Source of the DNA: CAADGY01 sp035714225
GTDB lineage: Bacteria; Acidobacteriota; Terriglobia; Bryobacterales; Bryobacteraceae
Assembly (NCBI GenBank): GCA_035714225.1
Contig: DASTMK010000288.1
Span: 1 to 8,335, forward strand
DNA length: 8,335 nt
Direction: 5' to 3'
The notes beneath the pieces are model-generated. The model worked only from the letters and a program-made list of their open reading frames with translations, was not told where the DNA came from and made no database searches. Positions 1 through 6,036 of this stretch are shown here, one piece after another. Every line of letters starts with the position of its first letter. Position 1 is the stretch's first letter. A program made the translations under genes and the position numbers.

Positions 1-831
1 GCCCGCAGCCACCACCGACCGCGGCATGCGTTCGTTGAAGGCCATGTGCACGACATCAATGACGTGGATTCCCGAATCGGTCAGTTGCCCCCCGGCATAG
101 TCCCAGAAATAGCGGAAATACGAATACTTTTTCGGATAGACACCGAAGCGGTTCGGGTTAAACTGCCTTTTCGGCGCCGGACCCAGCCAGAGTTCCCAAT
201 CCAGATCGTTGGGAGGCGCCGCGTCAGGCGGGTTGCCGATGCCTTCGCGCGGAGTGTTGTTGTAGATCCAGGTGCGCGTGAACGCTATTTCGCCGAGCTC
301 GCCGCTTCGCACAATCTCACACGCTTTCTGGAAATGCTCGCCGGAGCGCTGCCACGTGCCGGCCTGCACGATGCGGCCGTATTTCCGTGCAGCCTCGATC
401 ATCTTCGGCCCTTCGTCAATCGCGACGCACGCCGGCTTCTCTACGTACACATCCTTCCCGGCCTTGCACGCCTCGACAGTCATATAGGGATGCCAGTGGT
501 CAGGCGTGGAGATGCAGACAACGTCGATGGATTTGTCTTTGAGGATGTCGCGGAAGTCGCGGACCTCTTTGGCCTGGTGGCCCGCCCGCCGCGCGATCGC
601 ACCGGCCCGCTCCAGATTGGGCTGGTAGACATCGCACACCGCGGTCGCGACCACTCCCGGCTGCTTCATGGCGGCCTGTAGGTTTTCGCTGCCCATCACT
701 CCGACGCCGATGAAGGCGGCGGAAATCCGGTCGTTAGCACCCTGGACGTTTCCCGTAAAAATCGATGTGGTCAGGGCGCCTGCCGCAGTCTGCTTGATGA
801 AACTCCGCCGGTCGACGGACTGGTTATCCAT
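1..831 (-). CDS. Tat-exported Gfo/Idh/MocA family oxidoreductase (3' part beyond window)
   Basis: This is an NAD(P)-dependent sugar dehydrogenase-type protein. The visible 277 codons run open to base 1, and the family is usually about 400-450 residues, so roughly a third is missing. The N-terminus has a twin-arginine motif, DRRSFIK (residues 7-13), then a short hydrophobic stretch to about residue 32, which predicts Tat export of a folded, cofactor-loaded enzyme. The Rossmann fold starts at residue 37 with GVGVMG (42-47). STPDHWH (108-114) and the family's EKP motif (131-133) follow. The C-terminal domain begins near residue 170 and carries GGQLTDSGIHVID (247-259), with the conserved His256 and Asp259. 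The ATG is chosen because it is preceded by AAGGA seven bases upstream and gives an intact Tat signal. It is the last visible gene of the minus-strand operon, 29 bases after the symporter stop. The substrate is unknown. Related secreted members include glucose-fructose oxidoreductase, and GH109 glycosidases are a remoter alternative. Confidence 0.9.
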   Translation of the reverse strand, partial: MDNQSVDRRSFIKQTAAGALTTSIFTGNVQGANDRISAAFIGVGVMGSENLQAAMKQPGVVATAVCDVYQPNLERAGAIARRAGHQAKEVRDFRDILKDKSIDVVCISTPDHWHPYMTVEACKAGKDVYVEKPACVAIDEGPKMIEAARKYGRIVQAGTWQRSGEHFQKACEIVRSGELGEIAFTRTWIYNNTPREGIGNPPDAAPPNDLDWELWLGPAPKRQFNPNRFGVYPKKYSYFRYFWDYAGGQLTDSGIHVIDVVHMAFNERMPRSVVAAG

Positions 832-838
832 GTTTATG

Positions 839-843
839 TCCTT
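839..843 (-). promoter_or_regulatory. Shine-Dalgarno site of the oxidoreductase gene
   Basis: AAGGA on the minus strand lies seven bases before the ATG at 831-829. It supports that start, which in turn gives a complete Tat signal peptide. Confidence 0.6.
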
Positions 844-860
844 AAACTATTATGCGCGGT

Positions 861-2663
861 TCACTTCCATAGCCGCTTGATCACCGATACCAGCCCTAAT
901 CCACTGGCGACGAAGACAACCAGCAGCACGATGGTATATCCCGTTCGGCCATACAGCCAGTTGCCTACTGTGAACAGGGAGGACCAGATCATAACGCATC
1001 CGGTAACCCATCCCAGAAGCGCCAGCGGGATGTTCTCTCCGCGGGAATGTTCCGCGGCTTCGGCGTCCGAGATCCCGGCCTCCAGGCGGATCTGCCGCCA
1101 GCCTGGACCGAAGGGCCGCACTTTCCGGTAAAAATCGATCAGCGTGCGGCGATCGGTCTGCGGTCCCAAATAGGCAGTAGCCAACCAGCAGATCGTTGTC
1201 ACAATCACAGTGAGCAGCAACTCGCGGTGTGTTCCCAGCGCGATGCCGTTCCTGCGCAGCAGGAGGAACAGCACCGAGACACCAAACGAGCTCACCATTG
1301 CGACGACCTCGCACCACGCGGTAATTCTCCACCAAAACCATCGCATCAGGTACAACAGCCCGGTGCCCGCGCCGATCTGCAAAATCAGGTTGAAACTGTC
1401 CTGTGCCGTCTCCATGGCGAACACAAGGGCGGAAGACACCAGGAAAATGAATATCGTTCCAAGCCGCCCTGCCAGCACGTAGTGTTTCTCGCTTGCGCCA
1501 CGCCGCATGAAACGGCGATAGAAGTCGTGCACCAGGTACGATGCGCCCCAATTCAGATGCGTCAGCACTGTCGACGAATTCGCCGCGATGAGGCCGCCAA
1601 CCATCAGGCCCATCCAGCCGACGGGCAGGAACCTGAGCATGGCCGGATAGGCGATGTCATGACCGATGAGCGTCGGATCCAGATCCGGAAAGGCATGTTG
1701 GATGTCGTCCAAGGTGGGATACACGATGAGCGAAGCCAACCCGACCAGAATCCACGGCCAGGGCCGCAGAACGTAATGGGCCAGATTGAAGAACAGGGTG
1801 CCGCCGAGAGAATCTTTTTCAGATTTCGACGCCAGCATCCGCTGCGCGATGAAGCTGCCTCCGCCCGGCTCCGCGCCGGGGTACCAGACGGCCCACCACT
1901 GAACCGCGATGGGCATGATGAAGATGGCTACCGCCAGGTCCCAGTTGTTCGTGAAATCGGGCATCACATTGAGATAGTTCAGCCCGCCCGGACCACGCAG
2001 GTTCGAGACCTTGTCCACCAGCCCTTCTAGGCCGCCTACCTGCGGCAGCTTCACGGCGAAATAGGCGGCGGCAATGACAGCCGACATTTTGATGAAGAAC
2101 TGAATCATGTCAATAACCAGCACGCCCCACAGGCCGGAGTGCGCGGCAAACACCACATTCAGCAATCCAACAAAAATCAGCGTCTCCCACCGGCTCATAC
2201 CGAAAAGGATGGCGGCAATTTTGCAGGCAGCCAGGTTGACGGTGGCGATGATGATGCAGTTAAAAAACAGGCCGAGATACACCGCGCGAAAACCCCGCAC
2301 CACGCTCGCCGCCCGGCCCGAGTAGCGCAGCTCATAAAACTCGAGGTCCGTCAGCACGCCGGAGCGGCGCCACAAGCGGGCGTAAAAGAAAACCGTCGCC
2401 ATTCCCGTCAGCACGAAAGCCCACCACTGCCAGTTGCCCGCCACGCCCTGGGTTCGCACAAAGTTGGTAACCAGGTTGGGCGTGTCGCTCGCAAAAGTAG
2501 TGGCGACCATCGACAGCCCGGCGAGCCACCATGGAACGGACCGGCCCGACGCGAAAAATTCCGTCGTGCTCTTTCCGGACCGCCTGCCGAAAAACAGCGC
2601 CGGCACAAAACACACGAGTACGGAAGCGATGACAATGAACCAATCGAGCGCGTGCAGTTGCAT
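861..2663 (-). CDS. Sodium:solute symporter (SSS family)
   Basis: This 600-residue inner-membrane protein of the SSS family (LeuT fold) should couple Na+ entry to import of a sugar or related solute. About 13 to 15 hydrophobic segments can be seen, the first at residues 5-25. Typical family features are FFASGRSVPWWLAGLSM (36-52), then DTPNLVT (60-66). GGLIAANSS (356-364) matches the helix that supplies the Na2-site serines, and DFYRRF follows at 380-385. A soluble stretch near 500-545 contains FYRKVRPFGPGW (511-522), a signature I associate with a subgroup common in Acidobacteriota, Planctomycetes and Bacteroidetes. Two last helices follow (about 546-566 and 575-595). The start ATG lies five bases after the stop of the ThuA-like gene and has only a weak, distant AGGAT, so translation is probably coupled. 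The substrate cannot be read from sequence. The GH20 neighbour suggests N-acetylhexosamine or a derivative. Confidence 0.93.
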   Translation of the reverse strand: MQLHALDWFIVIASVLVCFVPALFFGRRSGKSTTEFFASGRSVPWWLAGLSMVATTFASDTPNLVTNFVRTQGVAGNWQWWAFVLTGMATVFFYARLWRRSGVLTDLEFYELRYSGRAASVVRGFRAVYLGLFFNCIIIATVNLAACKIAAILFGMSRWETLIFVGLLNVVFAAHSGLWGVLVIDMIQFFIKMSAVIAAAYFAVKLPQVGGLEGLVDKVSNLRGPGGLNYLNVMPDFTNNWDLAVAIFIMPIAVQWWAVWYPGAEPGGGSFIAQRMLASKSEKDSLGGTLFFNLAHYVLRPWPWILVGLASLIVYPTLDDIQHAFPDLDPTLIGHDIAYPAMLRFLPVGWMGLMVGGLIAANSSTVLTHLNWGASYLVHDFYRRFMRRGASEKHYVLAGRLGTIFIFLVSSALVFAMETAQDSFNLILQIGAGTGLLYLMRWFWWRITAWCEVVAMVSSFGVSVLFLLLRRNGIALGTHRELLLTVIVTTICWLATAYLGPQTDRRTLIDFYRKVRPFGPGWRQIRLEAGISDAEAAEHSRGENIPLALLGWVTGCVMIWSSLFTVGNWLYGRTGYTIVLLVVFVASGLGLVSVIKRLWK

Positions 2664-2668
2664 AGGTT

Positions 2669-3466
2669 CTAACGATCCTGGGATTCAGCCGTCAACCAAC
2701 TTACCGCATTGAGCCAAAACTGCGTGTATTGGTCCCAATAGACAAAGTTGCAGCCCCAGTGCGGCGCGGGGTCGGACGTGTAGGCCAGCACACGGCCTTT
2801 GCCGAACTCGCCGGCGGCCAGCATAGGATCCGTGGAGCCTTCCCAAACGGCAAGCACGTCGCACCCCGCGCGCGGTTTAACGATGTTGTAGCCCAGTATC
2901 GGCGGCATTTGAGTTAGATCGATGCCATCGAACAGGCGGTGTTCGGGTTGTATGGCAACGGCTCGCCACCCTTCTGTGCTTTCCCGCAGGTCCTCGAACT
3001 CCAGGCATTCCACCGGCAGAATCTCACGCAACTGAGTCCGGCCCCAGCCGCCCTTTCCCGACTCACCGTTGAAGCTGAGCCAGCCGCCCGCGAAGATCAT
3101 ATGCTTGCCGCCGCGTAATGCTTCCACGGTCAGGCGCACACGATCGGGAAACGTCAGCGGCTTGCTGCCGAATTTCGTGCGATCGAAAAAGTGCGGATCG
3201 AGCTGGAAGTTTTTCGCTTCCACGTCCGAGAATATGAAGGCATCGTATTCGTCCAGAATTTGTTCGTACCGCCCTGGAGCAAGTTTGTAAAAATCCCACG
3301 TAGGGACGCTCGTTACCTCATGCCTGCCGTCCGATTCGATAGCGTTCTTCAGCCACTGTCCGTAGTTGAATAAATCCGTGCCTTTCCAGGCATAGTTGAA
3401 AGGAGTCTCAGCAAATACCGGGCCCAGCATGATTGCCCAGTCTCCGACGTAATAGATTTTAGACAT
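2669..3466 (-). CDS. ThuA/GATase1-like protein (putative glutamine amidotransferase-like fold)
   Basis: This 265-residue soluble protein has no signal peptide. It resembles the family annotated 'putative glutamine amidotransferase' (GATase1-like, formerly DUF1355), a relative of ThuA of trehalose utilisation. The N-terminal beta strand MSKIYYVGDW opens a flavodoxin-like fold. YDAFIFSD (74-81) is the next strand, GGWLSF (127-132) sits where class I amidotransferases have the nucleophile elbow, and APHW (234-237) near the end is typical of the family. The elbow has no cysteine, so glutaminase activity is unlikely. This absence is, as far as I recall, usual for the family. No Shine-Dalgarno is visible before the ATG, which lies 15 bases after the GH20 stop, so re-initiation is likely. 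Its gap to the symporter is 5 bases. ThuA-like proteins often occur beside Gfo/Idh/MocA oxidoreductases, as here. The family name is fairly secure; the reaction is unknown. Confidence 0.8.
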   Translation of the reverse strand: MSKIYYVGDWAIMLGPVFAETPFNYAWKGTDLFNYGQWLKNAIESDGRHEVTSVPTWDFYKLAPGRYEQILDEYDAFIFSDVEAKNFQLDPHFFDRTKFGSKPLTFPDRVRLTVEALRGGKHMIFAGGWLSFNGESGKGGWGRTQLREILPVECLEFEDLRESTEGWRAVAIQPEHRLFDGIDLTQMPPILGYNIVKPRAGCDVLAVWEGSTDPMLAAGEFGKGRVLAYTSDPAPHWGCNFVYWDQYTQFWLNAVSWLTAESQDR

Positions 3467-3481
3467 AAGTGTGGCGGCGGA

Positions 3482-5515
3482 CTAACGTTCCGCGACGAAT
3501 TCGATTCCTCTGACCGGAGGCAGGCCCTCCGCGGCCGGTGTTCCCTGCGGATACAGGAACAACAGGTGAGGTCCGCCGGTTCTCGCTTTGAAGATGCCGA
3601 AGTCGATACTGTCGCTTGTGCCGCGCGCGGCGGGTTTCAACACGGTTCCTCCAATGTGCGCCGCCAGGGGAATGCTGTTCGCATCCGCCGGATCTGCCAG
3701 CAGCAGACGAACGCGGTATGCGGCCGCTGACGGGATCTCGACGCGCCAGCCTACCATCGTATACTCACTCTTCCATTGATCGAGCGCTCCATCTTCACGG
3801 CGGACAATATCGGTTCCGTGAATGACCGCATCACGTGCCGCAGCGACCACGCGTCCCGGCTCCCCGGGCCAACTGGTACGGCGTGCCAGCGGCCGGTATC
3901 GCACGCCCGCTGCTTTCAAACGCTGTTCGTGCTGTTCCAGCCGGCTCAGGAATCCGGGAATGTCTCTGGCGCCGCCCGGACTCCAAAAGTTTTCCGCCAG
4001 CGCGCACAGGCGAGGGAACGCCATGTAGCCGATGGATTCCGACGCCGGCATATATTCGCTCCATAGTTGAGCCTGGGAGCCAAGCACGCGGGCGGCGGCG
4101 GCCGGTGGTAAATCCGCGGGCACCGGCTCGTAGGCATACGTGCGCAGCAGACTCACCGAACCCCCGATGCCGAGCGGTTCTTCCTCTCGGGGTCCCTGCA
4201 GGTAATCGAGGTAGGTCCATTGCGTGGGGGCCATAATGACATCGTGCCCGGCCGCGGCGGCGGTGCGGCCTCCTTTTTCTCCACGCCAGGACATGACAAT
4301 CGCGTTCGGCGCCAATGCCGTCCGGGCTTCCCCGCCCCCCATGGTGGCGCCGGCGAGAATTTCATCCCAACCCACCAACCGGCGGCCCTTGCTTGCCAGG
4401 TAGCGGCTCATCTCCGCCGTGAACCACGCTTGCAGTTCGTCTTCGTTCTTCAAGCCCAGACTCCGGATCAGCGCCTGCATCTCCTCGCTCTCACGCCACT
4501 GATCGCGCGGCGCTTCGTCTCCCCCGATATGAATCCACGTGGAAGGAAACAGCTCGCAGATTTCGTCCAGAATGCGCCGGCACGCCTCCAGCGTTTTCGG
4601 GCGGGGTGCCAGCACATCTTTGCTGACGCCCCAATGCCTCCAAAGATCCATCCCCGCCGCTTTTTCCGGAAACACCGCAAACTCCGGGTAAGCCGACAAC
4701 CAGGCGCGCGCGTGGCCGGGCATTTCGACTTCGGGCACGACAACGATGTGGCGCGTGGCCGCGTAGGCGACGATTTCCCGAATGTCTTCCTGTGTGTAAT
4801 AGCCGCCATGCGGCACGCTGGTGTAGCGTTCCGGTTTCTCCCGGGCATGTCCAATCAGAGTGCCGTCGCGCCACGCCGAGCGCGCCGTCAAACGCGGAAA
4901 CGCGCGAATCTCCACGCGCCAGCCTTGATCGTCGGTGAGGTGCAACTGAAGGCGGTTGAGTTTGTGCATCGCCATCGCGTCGATCATGTCCAGCACCATG
5001 TTCTTTGCAATGAAGTGGCGTGCGGGGTCCAACAGAACGCCCCTCCATCCGAAACGCGGCTTGTCCAGGATTTTCACATAGGGCGCTGAAAACGACCCGG
5101 CCGCGGAGGGCGCTCTACGCCACGATGCGGCCGGCAGAAGCTGGCGAAAAGTTTGTGTCGCGTAGAAAAGGCCGGCCGGACGTCTGGCTACCATCCGGAC
5201 ACCACGCTGACTCACACTCAGCTCGTATCCTTCCTCACCCAAATCCTCACGGCCAGGCTCGAGCACCATCGCGATATCTTCCGGCCGCGCGCCGGCGGAG
5301 ACAACAGGAATGCGAAATCCCGTGGAGGCGCTCAGTGCGGATGCGAGTTTTTGGGCCTCTTCTTCCGCGCCAGAGGCGGCCGAGATACGCGAGCTTCGCC
5401 GCAGTTCCCACTGGCCCTCCTGCGTCTCGATCCTCTGGGGACGGGGAATCAACGCGGGATTCGCATATACAGGCACTACCATCAGCACCAATAAAATCAG
5501 GCCGGCCTTCGACAC
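3482..5515 (-). CDS. Exported GH20 beta-N-acetylhexosaminidase
   Basis: This 677-residue enzyme should remove terminal beta-linked GlcNAc or GalNAc from glycans such as chitin oligomers, by substrate-assisted catalysis. A signal peptide spans residues 1-18 (cleavage after VYA). The GH20b domain covers about 20-145. The TIM barrel begins at PRFGWRG (153-159), with substrate-binding Arg158. It continues through HLTDDQGWR (192-200) and PEVEMPGHA (261-269) to the catalytic Asp-Glu pair D333-E334 in HIGGDEAP (329-336). VGWDE (381-385), TYLDY (434-438) and QLWSEY (483-488) supply pocket aromatic and acidic residues. All expected catalytic residues are present, so the enzyme looks active. Residues about 555-677 form an extra beta-rich domain that I cannot name. 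The start is a GTG with GAGGTG four bases upstream, and later ATGs would destroy the signal peptide. It is the first gene of the operon. Confidence 0.96.
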   Translation of the reverse strand: MSKAGLILLVLMVVPVYANPALIPRPQRIETQEGQWELRRSSRISAASGAEEEAQKLASALSASTGFRIPVVSAGARPEDIAMVLEPGREDLGEEGYELSVSQRGVRMVARRPAGLFYATQTFRQLLPAASWRRAPSAAGSFSAPYVKILDKPRFGWRGVLLDPARHFIAKNMVLDMIDAMAMHKLNRLQLHLTDDQGWRVEIRAFPRLTARSAWRDGTLIGHAREKPERYTSVPHGGYYTQEDIREIVAYAATRHIVVVPEVEMPGHARAWLSAYPEFAVFPEKAAGMDLWRHWGVSKDVLAPRPKTLEACRRILDEICELFPSTWIHIGGDEAPRDQWRESEEMQALIRSLGLKNEDELQAWFTAEMSRYLASKGRRLVGWDEILAGATMGGGEARTALAPNAIVMSWRGEKGGRTAAAAGHDVIMAPTQWTYLDYLQGPREEEPLGIGGSVSLLRTYAYEPVPADLPPAAAARVLGSQAQLWSEYMPASESIGYMAFPRLCALAENFWSPGGARDIPGFLSRLEQHEQRLKAAGVRYRPLARRTSWPGEPGRVVAAARDAVIHGTDIVRREDGALDQWKSEYTMVGWRVEIPSAAAYRVRLLLADPADANSIPLAAHIGGTVLKPAARGTSDSIDFGIFKARTGGPHLLFLYPQGTPAAEGLPPVRGIEFVAER

Positions 5516-5519
5516 GGTT

Positions 5520-5525
5520 CACCTC
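5520..5525 (-). promoter_or_regulatory. Shine-Dalgarno site deciding the GTG start of GH20
   Basis: GAGGTG on the minus strand is a full match to the anti-Shine-Dalgarno core CACCTC. It ends four bases before the GTG at 5515-5513. It supports the GTG start rather than an internal ATG, and keeps the signal peptide. Confidence 0.6.
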
Positions 5526-5574
5526 TCGTATAAAGCTTCAGTGTAGACCGGAAAAAGGAGCCCTGTTGTCGCGA

Positions 5575-5580
5575 ATTGTA
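5575..5580 (-). promoter_or_regulatory. Possible -10 element of the GH20 operon
   Basis: TACAAT on the minus strand differs from TATAAT at one base and lies just downstream of the dut stop codon. It would give a leader of about 50 bases before the GH20 GTG. No convincing -35 hexamer is visible at 16-18 bases, so this is only a candidate. The alternative is read-through from dut across the 67-base gap (5516-5582). Confidence 0.25.
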
Positions 5581-5582
5581 CC

Positions 5583-6014
5583 TTACCTTCCCGAAGACCC
5601 GAATCCCCGTTCGCCGCGGCCTGAGTCATTGAGCTCCGACTCGTCCCATTCGACGTGCTCATAGCGGGAGACGATCATTTGGGCAATGCGGTCGCCGGCG
5701 CGGATGTGATAGCTTTCTGTTCCGAGGTTCAGCATAATGACGCGGATTTCGCCCCTGTAGCCGGGATCGATGGTGGCCGGGCTGTTGGGCAGAGTGATGG
5801 AGTGGCGCAGAGCGAGGCCGCTTCGCGGGCGGACCTGTGCCTCAAAACCGGCGGGCAGCTCGATGGCGATTCCGGTTGGCACGGCCGCGGGCCGACCCGG
5901 GTCGAGGACAGCGTCTTCCACGGCGTGCAGGTCCATTCCGGCGTCTTCCATGGGTCCGTGCGCATAGCGCGGCAATATTGCGTCCGGCCGGAGCCGTTTG
6001 ATTCGAACTAGCAT
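5583..6014 (-). CDS. dut: Deoxyuridine 5'-triphosphate nucleotidohydrolase (dUTPase)
   Basis: This 143-residue cytoplasmic, homotrimeric-type dUTPase hydrolyses dUTP to dUMP and pyrophosphate. That keeps uracil out of DNA and supplies dUMP for thymidylate synthesis. All five family motifs are present in order: AGMDL (25-29), RPRSGLA (62-68), ATIDPGYRGEI (80-90) with catalytic Asp83 and uracil-pocket Tyr86, GDRIAQMIV (107-115), and the glycine-rich C-terminal arm RGERGFGSSG (133-142). The length is normal. I chose the ATG at 6014-6012 because homologous sequence begins at MLVRIKRL. The frame stays open upstream to a TTG at 6062, but those 16 extra residues do not resemble dUTPases and would overlap thyX. 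No Shine-Dalgarno precedes the ATG. The gene is divergent from thyX, the next enzyme in the pathway, with 22 bases between the start codons. Confidence 0.96.
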   Translation of the reverse strand: MLVRIKRLRPDAILPRYAHGPMEDAGMDLHAVEDAVLDPGRPAAVPTGIAIELPAGFEAQVRPRSGLALRHSITLPNSPATIDPGYRGEIRVIMLNLGTESYHIRAGDRIAQMIVSRYEHVEWDESELNDSGRGERGFGSSGR

Positions 6015-6036
6015 GAAGTAGCTATCATAACGTTCA
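6015..6036. promoter_or_regulatory. Candidate bidirectional promoter core between dut and thyX
   Basis: These 22 bases are all that separates the two divergent start codons. On the plus strand TATCAT (6023-6028) ends eight bases before the thyX GTG. On the minus strand TATGAT (6029-6024) ends nine bases before the dut ATG. Each differs from TATAAT only at its fourth position, and the two overlap by five bases. Start points about seven bases downstream would fall at or next to both start codons, giving leaderless or nearly leaderless mRNAs. This fits the lack of a Shine-Dalgarno on either side. A plus-strand -35 candidate TTGATT (5998-6003) lies inside dut with a long 19-base spacer; no good -35 is seen for dut. 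The motif is short, so chance is possible. Confidence 0.45.

Larger units (their letters stand above)
1..5515 (-). other. Predicted operon: GH20, ThuA-like, SSS symporter, oxidoreductase
   Basis: Four co-directional genes are separated by only 15, 5 and 29 bases and have no terminator-like structure between them. The first enzyme is exported, the third gene is a transporter and the last is a redox enzyme, a usual make-up for glycan-use loci. The operon may continue beyond base 1. No local regulator gene is visible. Confidence 0.7.

Noticed and set aside
46..681. Plus-strand frame of 211 codons at the left end
   Set aside because: The opposite strand encodes a Gfo/Idh/MocA protein with Rossmann and EKP motifs through the same bases.
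1047..2030. Plus-strand frame of 327 codons inside the symporter
   Set aside because: The product is rich in Gln, Arg, His and Pro and has no family signature. The minus-strand frame is an unmistakable SSS transporter.
4220..5089. Plus-strand frame of 289 codons inside GH20
   Set aside because: It is a shadow of the GH20 catalytic domain, with low-complexity basic composition and no ribosome-binding site of note.
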